Under the pieces are notes generated by a model. That model did no database searches. It was not told where the DNA came from and saw only the letters and a program-made list of their open reading frames with translations. From Spirosoma foliorum (lineage in GTDB: Bacteria; Bacteroidota; Bacteroidia; Cytophagales; Spirosomataceae): a stretch of 64,000 bases of DNA. The position numbers and the translations under genes were made by a program. The stretch covers positions 992,001-1,056,000 of the forward strand of contig NZ_CP059732.1 in the NCBI RefSeq assembly GCF_014117325.1, in the 5' to 3' direction. Of the stretch, positions 19,401 to 25,266 are shown in pieces. How positions within the stretch are numbered: the stretch's first letter is position 1; every line of letters starts with the position of its first letter.

Positions 19401-20390
19401 TTCACGGTTCGGGTGGATGTGCGGAATGCCGACGCGTTGACTTTCTACAACACGGCGCTGGCTTCGGCCCTGACGCCAACCGATGACGTAGTCGAAGATG
19501 TGTCGACCGCTGGTACCAACGATGACCCCGACAATGATCTGGACCCACGTAACAACAGCCAGACAACGCCAATCGTGTTGAACAGCGTTTCGTCTGATTC
19601 GTACATTGGAGTATCCCTGGCGGTTCGCGATACAGTTCGTCAATCGGATGGTAGCTACAACGTGACTTACCAGGTTGTGGTGAAAGCCTACGGTCCTGAT
19701 TCGCTGAAGAATGTGAGCGTAAGCGATACCCTGTCTAAAGTCTTCAACAACCAGACAGGATCGACCTACCGAGTAGTAAGTGCACCGATTATCACCTCAA
19801 CGGGTAGTGCACTGAAACTGAATCCGAACTTCAACGGCGACGCTGACCCTGTGCTTGTTCTGGGCGATAATACCAGTACGCTGGCTGCGGGTAAAGTCGA
19901 CACGATTCAGATGGTAGTCAATGTCGCTTCGAGTGGTAGCACGACCACCTTCCTGAACTCAGCTTATGCGCAGGCAGTGGCTAAATCGGGTACGGTGAGT
20001 GATGTGTCGACGAATGGGTTGAATCCTGACCTCAATGGCAATGGCAACCCAACCGATTCGAACGAACGCGAAGCGACCACGTTGACTCTGCCACCGACCT
20101 ATGGGTCGATCTTCATCCCCGAAGGCTTCTCGCCAAACGGCGATGGCACCAACGATCGGTTCGTGATTCGGGGAACCGCTGGTCTGATGGTTAGCCTGCA
20201 GGTGTACAACCGTTGGGGCAATCTGGTCTACCAAAGTGAGGATTACCAAAACGATTGGGATGGTAAACCCAACACCGGTGTGCTGATCAATTCGGCTGAT
20301 TCGAATGGGGTTCCCGACGGTACCTACTACTACATAATCCATCTGAGTGATGGCCGCAAGTTTGTTCGATACATGACAATTAACCGCTAA
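4404..20390 (+). CDS. Giant T9SS-secreted adhesin with SprB repeats, DUF11 domains and gliding-type C-terminal domain
   Basis: A 5,328-residue protein, probably displayed on the cell surface. A hydrophobic stretch at residues 30-50 serves as export signal; Met10 (4431) is an alternative start. Order: three Ig-like Cys repeats (about 122-350); a Cys-rich triplet starting CEKP (353-588); SprB-like repeats (588-983); Cys triplet and SprB set again (983-1614); DUF11 (1616-1768); third SprB set (1771-2163); two DUF11 domains (2168-2483); Cys triplet (2484-2718); DUF11 (about 2721-2833); about fifteen 80-residue Ig-like repeats of the type VCSGxxVTLTATGC (about 3005-4270); linker domains; DUF11-like domains (about 4610-5230). 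Residues 5235-5328 form a type B (CHU/gliding-associated) sorting domain with FSPNGDGTNDRF and VYNRWGNLVY. SprB of Flavobacterium is the best-known relative in architecture, where it drives gliding; adhesion or gliding here is inferred. A PorP/SprF gene starts 6 bp after the stop. Confidence 0.93.
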   Translation: MEYTKTQSSMKKYLPFTCSLWQNVCSPPKWVVRILLPLLVLSFVTVGVCKAMTEPLKPVTLPGGEGRRSTLSAHSFPKRLNLFARRDENLASMGELGGQNRLERLANKQANPVVEANLDTPCVPVSYTLCGAKTSFTLTAGSGYANVQWYKDGAVIAGATTTDYVATVAGMYSYSATDVTTSCSTSLCCPISIESCAPCVPVSYTICGARTSFTLTAGSGYTNVQWYKDGTAIAGATTTDYVATVAGMYSYSATDATTSCSTSLCCPISIESCAPCVPASYTLCGTKTSFTLTTGEGYTSVQWYKDGVAIPGATAIDYVATVAGMYSYSAVDATGCSGTLCCPISITSCPQVCEKPILTVGNPVCNGSGFYSVSVYSSTNNIVASAGTVSGLSIINIPVGTPVSVSASNGVGCLNVATVDSPTGCNASGPNGCTPPQLTVGQPLCMGTTYTVSYRLTGSGGVSSNVGVVNASAHRIEQIPVGTNVVVTASGSGTCVTRVTVVSPTSCANPCENPAITLSGPECSNGATSYVVNYTVNPGTTVLASAGSVSNGLISGIPSGIPLSVTVTTVNGCSPMVVVVPPASCTVCAPLGLNTGTTLALCGQSNGIATVVVNAGSGVGPYSYQWTNASGSVVSSSSIATGLSAGMYTVTVTDSKGCVGQKQVSISSTNAPAIVAQATTTNCGLANGSASVQVTSGSGSYTYQWTTSTGVVVGSSASVGNLPAGTYTVNVVDANGCNSMTSVVVGNSTPLAIVATAQNAVCGQANGSITAQVSGGSSGYTYQWRTASGVVATSQNLTNAAPGSYSVVVTDATGCTAVATANISNLAGPQVSGVPTHVKCYGTQTGSVVLTVSGGTPPIGYVWSNGSTSKDLTGVGAGVYTVTARDANGCLAVQSFTITQPTEIAAVFQPTQPTCSSLSGGGVSLVSISGGTAPYSYTWSTGSTAASLNNLSGGTYTLTIKDANGCVASPVAVLITPTGCNPQVCEKPILTVGNPVCNGSGFYSVSVYSSTTNIVASAGTVSGLSVINIPVGTPVSVSASNGVGCVNVASVASPVDCNASGPNGCTPPQLTVGQPLCMGTTYTVSYRLTGSGGVSSNVGVVNASAHRIEQIPVGTNVVVTASGSGTCVTRVTVVSPTSCANPCENPAITLSGPECSNGATSYVVNYTVNPGTTVLASAGSVSNGLISGIPSGIPLSVTVTTVNGCSPMVVVVPPASCTVCAPLGLNTGTTLALCGQSNGIATVVVNAGSGVGPYSYQWTNAQGSVVSSSSIATGLSAGMYTVTVTDSKGCVGQKQVSISSTSAPAILAQASPTSCGQPNGSASVQVSNGSGSYTYQWTNSSGVLMGTSASLAGLPAGTYMVSVQDGSGCSSTTSVVVGSSSPVNVVATAQNAVCGQATGSVSVQVSGGSGSYSYQWRNAAGVVVATSQNLVNVAPGSYNVTVSDGRGCVGVASANISNLAGPQVSGVPTNVKCYGTQTGSVVLTVTGGTPPIGYVWSNGSTSKDLTGVGAGVYTVTARDANGCLAVQSFTITQPTEIAAVFQPTQPTCSSLSGGSISLVSISGGTAPYSYTWSTGATTASINGLSGGTYTLTIRDGNGCVASPLAVLPTPSNCASLDLALTKKLSSGQSATVVAGGQVTFTVSVINQGGVNATNVQVTDYIPAGLTLNDANWTASNGKATLNTMIASLLAGQTTTRNITFTVSSSFVGSLTNTAEISSASGGTDKDSTPDDNPDNDGTPVNDDTSGDHKNNPSQDEDDSDIEVITVTPLCTALGLNTGTTLALCGQSNGIATVVVNVGSGVGPYSYQWTNASGSVVSSSSIATGLSAGMYTVTVSDSKGCVGQKQVSISSTSAPAILAQASPTSCGQPNGSASVQVSNGSGSYTYQWTNSSGVLMGTSASLAGLPAGTYMVSVQDGSGCSSTTSVVVGSSSPVNVVATAQNAVCGQATGSVSVQVSGGSGSYSYQWRNAAGVVVATSQNLVNVAPGSYNVTVSDGRGCVGVASANISNLAGPQVSGVPTNVKCYGTQTGSVVLTVTGGTPPIGYVWSNGSTSKDLTGVGAGVYTVTARDANGCLAVQSFTITQPTEIAAVFQPTQPTCSSLSGGSVSLVSISGGTAPYSYTWSTGSTAASLNNLSGGTYTLTIKDANGCVASPVAILNTPTNCSTPIFDLALTKKLANGQPANVVAGGQVTFTVTVYNQGNIDATNVQVTDYIPTGLTLNDANWTASNGKATLTSVIANLAAGQSTSRNITFTVGLGVTGSLTNNAEISGASNAQNLPDVDSSPDNDPTNDGTPINDDTSGDHKHNPSQDEDDSDIEVINVNPAPVFDLALTKKLAPGQSTNVVAGSNVTFAVTVINQGTVDATAVQVTDYIPAGLALNDANWTASNGQATLNTPITNLTAGQSTTRTITFVVSSSVTGSLTNGAEISSASNGQNLPDKDSDPDNNPGNDGTPINDDTSGDHKHNPSQDEDDSDIEVITVTPVQPTCEKPVLTVGNPVCNPANGTYSVSIYSSTGNVLASAGTVSGSSVIDIPVGTPVSVTASNGIGCNTVSMVESPASCPITPTCTQPKLTTGQPICSGNGTYSVSYSTDRGVVSVNAGTISGNTIVGIPVGTQLTITATDGTCMTRVNVSSPANCTNPCENPGISLSGPICDDKGTNTYYLYYTLLNGATVKVSQGVASNGLITGVPSGAPLSLTVSRAGCADKVVTIPGVVCGPNPAPSLDLTKQVNKTRAGLGEVVTYTLTLTNRGTGSATNVDVQESMSAGLVLIPGSVSTTAGSYAATSPVGIWTVPNLAAGATTTLTFSASITQVGVVYNTAAIPGDTATVCTTVPVKVCQGAPIQVVVSAPKGYSSYQWYRNGSAISGATSYTYTATQLGEYTIQVNGSQCPNGACCPIVVEQEAGVTFTLASQAPTCNGSQPLANGTVSINGLAIANTAYRYALALGTSFTTTNPTVQSVPANGVLASNLVGGQTYTIRVFNGAGCWQDQTVTIGVANCGCSVEPPVVTCAITEICKGGSTMLSTRGCESGTIRWSDGHSGATIVATPTVTTTYTASCVIGSCVSPASNAITVTVLDVKTPTISASADNVCPGTSVTLTAAGCEGGVIQWSEKTQTGASIVVTPYGKTTYTAQCRLGTCLSNPALVTINVNTELPTPTVTCSTTIVCPGETVTLTAENCVGTPIWNSTTATTSSIVVTPTLGSNSYWVFCKNGACTSKSSNIYTIQVVAPVIPTITASADTICTGGSVVLTASGCNGTVFWSTGQTGASITVAPTANTSYYAQCKFRSCLSDQSSAIAIAVVNPQTPIVRVNKTLVCSGEPVSLTATGCNGTVQWHGVNLVGLTITIYPTATAEYYATCKLGACESSASTTVRVTVNSSPATAPTVVASTSLVCNSGLVSLSATGCNGTVQWSDGQTGSVITVTATPTNREFYALCVPTSGTACGSAKSNVVTITVPQMATPSIVASRTAVCSGEQVTLTATGCAGGTIQWHGVNQSGTSISVTPVSTSEYYATCTITGCESAPSTKVTVVVNAPVTAPVVTASSLTVCSGSVVSMTATGCNGTVNWSDGQTGAVVSMTATAANHTYYAICQTGTLCPSPQSNVVSINLAPTAAPTITASRNSICSGEKVTLTATGCAGTVIWHGINRTGASIDMYPTSTTDYYATCQVGTCESGASNTVSIVVNTGTGISPVVTASTQQVCISGVVTLTATGCTGGTVIWSDGQQGAIVSMTATDANHEFYALCKDAGQCGTGKSNVITVTVTTLPTPTAVCSTSAICVGEDVTLTAQNCLGTPHWSTGETTASIIVKPTVTTGYTVYCTMNGCTSPTSSSYVITVVPVTAPTITASATVVTAGGSVTLTASGCPGTVIWSANDIHGNNTGSSLVVRPEGTQTYSAQCKYRTCLSDPSNTITINPGNCLVNAGGLTPVNGNVCAAGSTTALVAATLSGGLVQPNGYSVVYLLAKDGVIQQSSTTPQFSVPSASAHYSIHTLVYNGASGDANYFALSSINLGVTRTTDVLQLISHSCAAFDATGAKVNVGVVDAPSLSSNASTVCNGGTVSVTATGCAGGIVKWSDGKEGAVYQTSVYTERWLTAICEVDGCPSAPSATLHITLGTPAVPIIVSTPSICVGETVSLTATGCTSGNYLWSDGSTTGAILTVTPTQDATYRVKCKLGDCEGDWSAATTVHVGKPATPTLSLQGTGSTTVCYGSPVTLVATGCTTNEHVIWSNNMTGSSITISPASTETYTAYCASAAGTCRSDVSSGLTITVLGKVAVPTVVDKTNTCPITTVDLSTAMSSQPTTTGGLFEYYTDAALTNKVANPAAVGAGTYYVIERTSTGCVSLPAVIHVQITTCTEPTPCDGVNPATANAGDDASVCSTASYQLHGAMGGGGNTAHWTTSGNGSFDNPYSLNAIYTASGDDVQAGQVTLTLTVSTTNVNCPVATDQLVLTLNGVKSTPVITVAGGTQLCAGDSVILKAPAGYAGYNWSNGATTRTIVVKQSGVYSVQVMNDKGCTSVKSADVTVKIAEPVLPPLVTNLRNTCPSKIVDLTQALSTTTVGSTYTYRICECNSSNIVIRPDSVCEGTYWIVERTAQGCVSKPAKVVVKVFNCATDTLATDVSIAKTVNQTTVNGSPVTYTLTVSNAGPHTAYNVDVRDVLPSGLQLLPSGGYTFANGMITKRIDSLKAGASAQIVFSARIVTKGVDIINRAEITYLDNVDPNGANNSSSVTVRDTTSTPVSQTGTPGLGVALAVVKVEPQPDNSYNVTYKATLKNVGSVDLTAVSLLDSLNGVFASPASYSVVGSPVTGSGSTLVANAGFDGNTQPNILGSASTLAAGVQDTVVFVVNVKANGNSGPFYSSATAKGNTLDGSQTVKDVSNNGFDPTPEGSVSTAVRFDMPKGLLGVAKSVGAPTLVSAGIYDIPYTIALNNMGSVDLKKVQVVDNLSAAFGHGALIVSNQISVSGVGTVTVNPSYSGQGLITNMLVDTASTLAAGAKATLSFTVRVDVRNADALTFYNTALASALTPTDDVVEDVSTAGTNDDPDNDLDPRNNSQTTPIVLNSVSSDSYIGVSLAVRDTVRQSDGSYNVTYQVVVKAYGPDSLKNVSVSDTLSKVFNNQTGSTYRVVSAPIITSTGSALKLNPNFNGDADPVLVLGDNTSTLAAGKVDTIQMVVNVASSGSTTTFLNSAYAQAVAKSGTVSDVSTNGLNPDLNGNGNPTDSNEREATTLTLPPTYGSIFIPEGFSPNGDGTNDRFVIRGTAGLMVSLQVYNRWGNLVYQSEDYQNDWDGKPNTGVLINSADSNGVPDGTYYYIIHLSDGRKFVRYMTINR
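5826..6112 (+). repeat. Exact 287-bp intragenic repeat, copy 1
   Basis: Identical, by direct reading, to 7722-8008 (offset 1896 bp = 632 codons). It is the conserved core of a longer near-identical block covering the Cys-rich triplet and the start of the SprB set (about 5460-6400 against 7356-8296). Confidence 0.85.
7722..8008 (+). repeat. Exact 287-bp intragenic repeat, copy 2
   Basis: Identical to 5826-6112, in the same reading frame. Confidence 0.85.
8268..8878 (+). repeat. Exact 611-bp intragenic repeat, copy 1 (SprB repeat set)
   Basis: Identical base for base to 9918-10528 (offset 1650 bp = 550 codons). The near-identical block is longer, about 8080-9110 against 9730-10760. Identity at synonymous positions points to a recent duplication or ongoing gene conversion. 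Confidence 0.9.
9918..10528 (+). repeat. Exact 611-bp intragenic repeat, copy 2 (SprB repeat set)
   Basis: Identical to 8268-8878. The two copies are separated by a region that includes the first DUF11 domain and its Asp-rich linker, so deletion between them would remove that domain in frame. Confidence 0.9.
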
Positions 20391-20395
20391 TTCGG

Positions 20396-21373
20396 ATGGC
20401 AAACCAGTTTGTAACTAAACTTTGGGCCGCGGGAGTGGCGCTGCTGATGCTCAGCATCAGCAGCCGCCCCGTGCAGGCTCAGCAGGACAAAATGTTCTCG
20501 CAGTACATGTTCAACATGATGGCTTTAAATCCGGCCTATGCTGGTAGCCGGGATGTGCTGAGTATGTCGGCCCTGTACCGCAATCAATGGACGGGCGTAG
20601 CCGGGGCTCCCCAGACGGCCACCTTTACCGCCGATATGCCTCTGAAGCAGGAGCGGGTAGGCGTTGGATTGCAGCTCTATAGCGACAAGGCTGGGGTGAT
20701 CCAGGAAGCCGGTGGCTTTGCCTCATATTCGTTTCGGATTAAGGTCGGGGCCAAAACAACCCTGGCGTTAGGTCTTCAGGCAGGTGCGTCGAGCTATCAG
20801 GCCAATCTGGCGGAGGTGAAAACCTCCCCCGATGGTCAGGTGGACCCCGCTTTTGCCAGCAACATCTCCAAGATTCTGCCCAACTTCGGCACGGGGATTT
20901 ACCTGAGCAACGACCGGGCCTATGTAGGCCTATCATTGCCCCGGCTGATCAAGAATCGACTGAGTGAGTACAACGTCGGCGATTTGCGATCGGTACAGGC
21001 GCGTCATGCCTATTTGGCAGCTGGTTTTGTGGTGGGTCTTAGCCCCGTGGTCAAGATGAAACCCTCGCTGCTGGTGAAGTATGCCGAAGGTGCCCCGCTC
21101 GGTTTTGATGGCAACGTCAACTTCTGGTTTGCCGATCGGATCGCCATTGGCGCATCGATTCGCCGGAATCAGTTCTCAACTTGGTCGACCTTTACGACGG
21201 ATGCCCTGGTGGGTATGCTGGAAGTCCAGCTAACCGATCAGTTCCGGTTTGGGTATGCCTATGATCGAACGATGAACGGCTTACGCGATGTGGCTCCCAG
21301 TTCGCACGAGATTATGATTCGGTATGAGTTTGGCTTCGGTAAGAATCGGATTCTGACGCCCAGGTATTTTTAA
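20396..21373 (+). CDS. PorP/SprF family type IX secretion membrane protein
   Basis: A 325-residue protein with a signal peptide ending near residue 29 (PVQAQ) and the family hallmark right after it: QDKMFSQYMFNMMALNPAYA, followed by SRDVLSMSALYRNQW. These proteins form outer-membrane barrels; in Flavobacterium SprF is needed to put the adhesin SprB on the surface, and PorP-like proteins accompany type B CTD substrates. The start lies 6 bp after the stop of the giant adhesin, so the two are probably one transcription unit and this protein is the dedicated partner of that adhesin. The end of the protein (IMIRYEFGFGKNRILTPRYF) fits a terminal beta strand. Length is typical for the family. Confidence 0.93.
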   Translation: MANQFVTKLWAAGVALLMLSISSRPVQAQQDKMFSQYMFNMMALNPAYAGSRDVLSMSALYRNQWTGVAGAPQTATFTADMPLKQERVGVGLQLYSDKAGVIQEAGGFASYSFRIKVGAKTTLALGLQAGASSYQANLAEVKTSPDGQVDPAFASNISKILPNFGTGIYLSNDRAYVGLSLPRLIKNRLSEYNVGDLRSVQARHAYLAAGFVVGLSPVVKMKPSLLVKYAEGAPLGFDGNVNFWFADRIAIGASIRRNQFSTWSTFTTDALVGMLEVQLTDQFRFGYAYDRTMNGLRDVAPSSHEIMIRYEFGFGKNRILTPRYF

Positions 21374-21394
21374 ACAGAACTACTGTTAGTAGGT

Positions 21395-21448
21395 CAACGG
21401 GTCTTAAGCGGATGTAGTAATTCATATGCATCCATTTAAGACCCGTTG
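21395..21448 (+). terminator. Long hairpin after the adhesin-PorP unit
   Basis: A 20-nt arm starting CAACGGGTCTTAAG (21395-21414) pairs with an arm ending AAGACCCGTTG (21429-21448), with about two mismatches and a 14-nt loop. No T tract follows, but its position after the PorP stop and before the next promoter suggests transcription termination or mRNA 3'-end protection. The rest of 21449-21610 shows no other clear feature. Confidence 0.55.
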
Positions 21449-21610
21449 CCATTATATACTGATGCTGATAGTAGTTACTGGACTGAGGGTACCAGGTTGA
21501 GTTTAAACCGTGGGCTAAATCTGCGCTAAGTAGCCCTTAATCAAGCGTGTGCTGTACTATAGTTAATTCAACAAGGCAAATCGTAGCCTTACTACAGAAA
21601 GGGTACATGT

Positions 21611-23527
21611 ATGAAACAGATTATACTACTTACTATGTTTTTTATGAAGATGGCTGTGCTCTGGGCACAAGTGCCTTCTTTTAGTCAGATTCAGGTTACC
21701 TCTAATATTGACAGTTTACAAAAAACGCTCATTACTCAACGTGGGATTGACCGCCTTACAACCCTGCTAAGCCTGGAAAAAAGCCTTCTTTCGTGGGAGT
21801 TTAAAATCAACCAGGATTACCTTGATGAGATAAAGAAAGAGTTGCCGAGCTATCCGGAAGCTAAGAGTCATTACTGGTATTTTAATGCCTATCAACAACG
21901 ATTCAAGACGAATTTAGATAAAGCTTTTTCCTATGCTAAGCTTGCCTATGAGCACTATAGAAGGCAACGTGATTCAACAGGAATGGTATCGGCCTTGTCC
22001 AATATGGGTATAATGATACTAGAACGAGATGAACAAAATTCGCCCGATAAACCCCAGTTTGGTCATCAATATTTAAAAGAAGCAATGGCCTTAAGTCGCT
22101 ATTCGACTAACCCAGAGTTACAGATTCTTTACGCATATGCCTTTTGCCGTTATCTTGGATGGGGATCTCTAAAGAAGAATAGCGATCAGGTTCTGGCCCA
22201 GATAACGAAAGGACTTACCTTAATTAATAAACATCCGCAATATGTTTATTATAAAATCCACTTGCTGAATGTTCTGGCCTTACTCTATGAGAGCAAAGAA
22301 CGATTTAAAGAAGCCCAGGTATATACACTTGCTGTCATTAATCTGATCACCCAACACCGGCGAACCATACCTATTGTTCACCTATATAATCTTGGGTTTT
22401 ACTACGAAATGCAACAGAAGTATGATAAGGCTTTACAGGCTTATCAACTGACGATGAAAATGGCCCATAAGCAGAATCCGCCATCTGTACGATACCTCTG
22501 GTATACCAGTGCTGGCATACATGCATCATTGGTAGGGTTAAAAAAATATAAAGAGGCAGCCATATGGGCCGATAGCATTTATTCTTATGGCGAACAATTT
22601 GATGTCCAGAACATAAAAACAAAGCTTCAGGAGGCCGTCGTAACCTACGAGGTAGAGAAAAAAGACGCCCAGAATAAGCTTTTAGAGCAGGAAAAGAAAC
22701 TGACGGAGACTCGGAGCCAACTATATTTATGGCTAGGACTACTGACCAGTGTTGGACTTTTGGTTACTGGTTTTTCCATTTATCGCCAACGTCTGGCAAA
22801 CAAAAAGCTCAAAAACGCTTTCGAAGAAATTGTTAAGCTCAATCAGGTCAGGGATTACTTTTTTGGGGTAATCGCCCATGACCTGCGACGTCCTTTTGCT
22901 AGTTTTCAGAATATGGCTGAGTTAATACGGTATTACCTAAGCACAAACCGATATACAGACCTGGAAAAGGTGTCTCAATCGATTGATGAAACGGGTAAAC
23001 ATATCTCTCTCTTGCTTGATAATCTGCTAAGCTGGGCGTTAACCCAGCGAGAAGAGACCCCGTATAACCCCGAAAATGTGCGGCTAGATGAGAAAATTCG
23101 CCATGTCAAGGAGCTTTATCAACGAATCGCCCAATACCAGCAAATACAAATAATAACAGAATGTCCCGAAAAGCTCATGGTTTATGTGGATACGAATGCC
23201 TGCGATTTAATTATTCGGAATATTTTCGATAATGCGCTGAAAAATACACAATTAGGTGGTAAAGTTGCCTTGAAAGCTTTTGCTGAGAACGAAAAGAAGC
23301 GGGTCCGATTGATCATCGAAGATAATGGGCGAGGGATGAGCCTTGAGAAAGTAGCTTCTATTAAAAATAGGCTACTTCATGCGGAATTACAGTCCAACTC
23401 CTTCCGTGGCCTTGGATTGATTCTGGTGGGACGTTTTATAAAAAGTAATCGGATTACTATAGATCTCCGTAGTAAGCCAGGGGAAGGGACAACGTTTGAG
23501 CTAATGCTGCCAATTTGTGGCTATTGA
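21611..23527 (+). CDS. TPR-containing membrane sensor histidine kinase
   Basis: A 638-residue two-component sensor. It has an N-terminal signal peptide, a helical TPR-type sensor region (about 80-340) that should lie in the periplasm, and a coiled-coil stretch (345-370). One membrane segment follows (371-391). The kinase core has an H-box with His423 (IAHDLRRPF), an N-box around Asn541 (NIFDNALKNTQ), a G1 box at 571 (DNGRG) and a G2 box near GLGLILVGRF. This is a common Bacteroidota design in which TPRs sense an envelope signal and the cytoplasmic kinase phosphorylates a LytTR regulator. The piece directly downstream is a LytTR remnant, while an intact LytTR response regulator lies beyond the IS on the other strand; that regulator is the most likely partner left. 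The stimulus is unknown. Confidence 0.9.
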   Translation: MKQIILLTMFFMKMAVLWAQVPSFSQIQVTSNIDSLQKTLITQRGIDRLTTLLSLEKSLLSWEFKINQDYLDEIKKELPSYPEAKSHYWYFNAYQQRFKTNLDKAFSYAKLAYEHYRRQRDSTGMVSALSNMGIMILERDEQNSPDKPQFGHQYLKEAMALSRYSTNPELQILYAYAFCRYLGWGSLKKNSDQVLAQITKGLTLINKHPQYVYYKIHLLNVLALLYESKERFKEAQVYTLAVINLITQHRRTIPIVHLYNLGFYYEMQQKYDKALQAYQLTMKMAHKQNPPSVRYLWYTSAGIHASLVGLKKYKEAAIWADSIYSYGEQFDVQNIKTKLQEAVVTYEVEKKDAQNKLLEQEKKLTETRSQLYLWLGLLTSVGLLVTGFSIYRQRLANKKLKNAFEEIVKLNQVRDYFFGVIAHDLRRPFASFQNMAELIRYYLSTNRYTDLEKVSQSIDETGKHISLLLDNLLSWALTQREETPYNPENVRLDEKIRHVKELYQRIAQYQQIQIITECPEKLMVYVDTNACDLIIRNIFDNALKNTQLGGKVALKAFAENEKKRVRLIIEDNGRGMSLEKVASIKNRLLHAELQSNSFRGLGLILVGRFIKSNRITIDLRSKPGEGTTFELMLPICGY

Positions 23528-23626
23528 TAGTGTGAGAAGTTTTTAGCGCATGTTAAGCAGCTCTATGCTATCAGCGCTGACAACTTGCACTATGGAGCTG
23601 ATCTCGATAGATGCTTAGTAAGTTAG

Positions 23627-23887
23627 TTCGGTATTATTTGCTAGATCAAGGCAGAAGGGAATTATTCCATCATCCAAGCGATGGATCAGAAATATGCACT
23701 GAAACGATCTTTACGGAAAGTGATTAATGAGTTGCCGGAACAGTTTATGCAGGTTCAGAGGGCCTACATGGTCAACCGAAATTATATCGACTACATTCGG
23801 AACTCGATGGTAGAGGTTCGCCAACACTTGATTTCTATTGGTCGAGCTTATCGAAAACGGGTATTAACGTCTATCCAATCTGGATAA
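23627..23887 (+). pseudogene. 3' remnant of a LytTR response-regulator gene
   Basis: The frame from 23645 reads IKAEGNYSIIQAMDQKYALK and continues to a stop at 23887, covering most of a LytTR DNA-binding domain. It closely matches the end of the intact regulator at 25271-25966 (KAEGNYSIIRTMDQKYVLK there). A TAG at 23642-23644 stands where that gene has the Trp codon of YWIKAEG. Homology fades a few codons upstream, and no receiver domain is present. It follows the kinase at 21611-23527, so it is probably what is left of that kinase's original regulator gene. A shorter product starting at the Met codon at 23681 (68 residues) is possible but would be only half a DNA-binding domain. Confidence 0.75.
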
Positions 23888-23923
23888 ACTTACGTTAGTT
23901 TAGAGGTAAAGTGTTGACAAAAA

Positions 23924-23952
23924 AAAGCAGACAAAAATATTTTGTCTGCTTT
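23924..23952 (+). terminator. Rho-independent terminator
   Basis: AGCAGACAAAA (23926-23936) pairs perfectly with TTTTGTCTGCT (23940-23950) around a 3-nt loop, with A and T runs on both sides. It could act in both directions and lies after the LytTR remnant. Confidence 0.8.
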
Positions 23953-24101
23953 CTGGTCTTCTATCCACACCATTAAAAGCAGGAGGTAATAGCTCCCACT
24001 TTTCGTATACTTTATTGAAAGTAAACAAATGTATGGAAAATATTTACATAACAAAAAGCCAGAAGATTCTGTATGAACTTCTTGAACCAATGTAGGAGCG
24101 A

Positions 24102-24110
24102 TAAATTATA
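24102..24110. repeat. Left 9-bp target-site duplication of the ISAs1 element
   Basis: TAAATTATA directly precedes the left end of the IS and is repeated exactly at 25267-25275 after the right end. Confidence 0.8.
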
Positions 24111-25266
24111 TAGGGTGATTGCACGAAAAGCTAAGTTAGCCATCTTTGACAGATGGACGTAGCCGAATTGTTTTTTGAGATTGATGATCCCCGCCAGGAA
24201 GGAAAGTGTTTTCACCAGCTAACCGATATTCTAATGATCGTACTTTGTGGATACTTAGCTGATTGTGAGGGATTTGAAGAGGTTTATGATTATGCTTGTG
24301 ATAAACAGGAGGTGTTCCGTGAGTTTTTGGAACTACCCTGCGGGATTCCTTCGCACGATACCCTAAATCGGGTCTTTCGCCGACTTGAGCCCACCCAGCT
24401 GGAGACTTTGTTAACCAATTGGGGCAAAGAAATTGTTGACCTGCTGACCCAAAAACAGCTTATCATCGACGGTAAACAACTGCGGGGAACGGTAGAGGCT
24501 GGCCACAAACAAGCCACCGTTCAGATTGTCAGTGTCTGGGCCGAGAAAGAGCGGTTGTGTCTGGCTCAGAGCCAGATAGCTACTAAAACCAACGAGATCA
24601 AAGCGATTCCTGATTTGTTAAAATCGATTGACATCGCCAGTAGCGTGGTTAGTATGGATGCCATTGGATGCCAAAAAACGATTGCCAAACTCATTATCGA
24701 TCAGCGGGCAGACTATCTCATTGGCTTAAAGGCCAATCAGGACGGCTTATATGAACAAGTGGTCGATTGGTTCGAGCGAACAAAGCCTTCCTTACAAGCC
24801 GATATAAGCCGGGATTTGGGCCATGGGCGAGCTGAAAAGCGGGCTGTATTCGTAAGCGAAACACTGGACTTGATTGATGCCGCAGCGGGGTGGGTAGGCT
24901 TAAAAAGCGTCATTTATGTGGAGTCAACTCGTTGGATCAATGACAAAGAACAGCGCAGTACACGCTACTATATCAGCTCACTAAGAGGCTATTCAGCCGC
25001 TCAGATGAGTTGCTACATTCGTCGGCACTGGAGTATTGAGAATGAGCAGCATTGGCACCTTGATGTCACCTTTGATGAAGATGGGTGCCAGGTCCGGAAA
25101 GACCATGCTCCGCGTAATTTGAGTACGGTTCGTAAGTTGGCCTTAGGCTTAATTAGTCGTGACCCGGCCAAGATGAGTTTGAAGCGTAAGCGAAAGAAAG
25201 CTGCCCGAGACGATGCTTATCTAATGACTCTATTGAGCCAACTTAACGTTTGATGCAATTACCCTG
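24111..25266 (+). mobile_element. Complete ISAs1-family insertion sequence (1156 bp)
   Basis: The left end begins TAGGGTGATTGCA and the right end, read inward on the other strand, begins CAGGGTAATTGCA. The terminal inverted repeats match at about 23 of 31 positions. The element carries one transposase gene (24153-25253) that fills almost all of it. It is bounded by a 9-bp direct repeat TAAATTATA (24102-24110 and 25267-25275), within the 8-10 bp duplication known for this family. Both ends, the gene and the duplication are intact, so the insertion is probably fairly recent and the element could still be active. Confidence 0.85.
24153..25253 (+). CDS. ISAs1-family transposase (DDE type)
   Basis: A 366-residue transposase. 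The N-terminal part (about 5-90, DDPRQEGKCFHQLTDIL) is the associated domain of ISAs1/H-repeat transposases, and the rest is the DDE catalytic domain. The likely acidic triad is Asp106 (LIIDGKQLRGT), Asp169 (VVSMDAIGCQ) and Glu296 (SIENEQHWHLD). The length is normal for the family and no frameshift or internal stop is seen. The start at 24153 lies just inside the left inverted repeat, and the stop is 13 bp from the right end. Confidence 0.95.
   Translation: MDVAELFFEIDDPRQEGKCFHQLTDILMIVLCGYLADCEGFEEVYDYACDKQEVFREFLELPCGIPSHDTLNRVFRRLEPTQLETLLTNWGKEIVDLLTQKQLIIDGKQLRGTVEAGHKQATVQIVSVWAEKERLCLAQSQIATKTNEIKAIPDLLKSIDIASSVVSMDAIGCQKTIAKLIIDQRADYLIGLKANQDGLYEQVVDWFERTKPSLQADISRDLGHGRAEKRAVFVSETLDLIDAAAGWVGLKSVIYVESTRWINDKEQRSTRYYISSLRGYSAAQMSCYIRRHWSIENEQHWHLDVTFDEDGCQVRKDHAPRNLSTVRKLALGLISRDPAKMSLKRKRKKAARDDAYLMTLLSQLNV

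Noticed and set aside
22371..22622. Minus-strand frame inside the sensor kinase
   Set aside because: It lies wholly inside a well-supported kinase gene and has no recognisable features.
23558..23600. Terminator after the first kinase (CAGCTCTAT with ATGGAGCTG)
   Set aside because: The stem is short with a large loop and no T tract; support is too weak to list as a feature.
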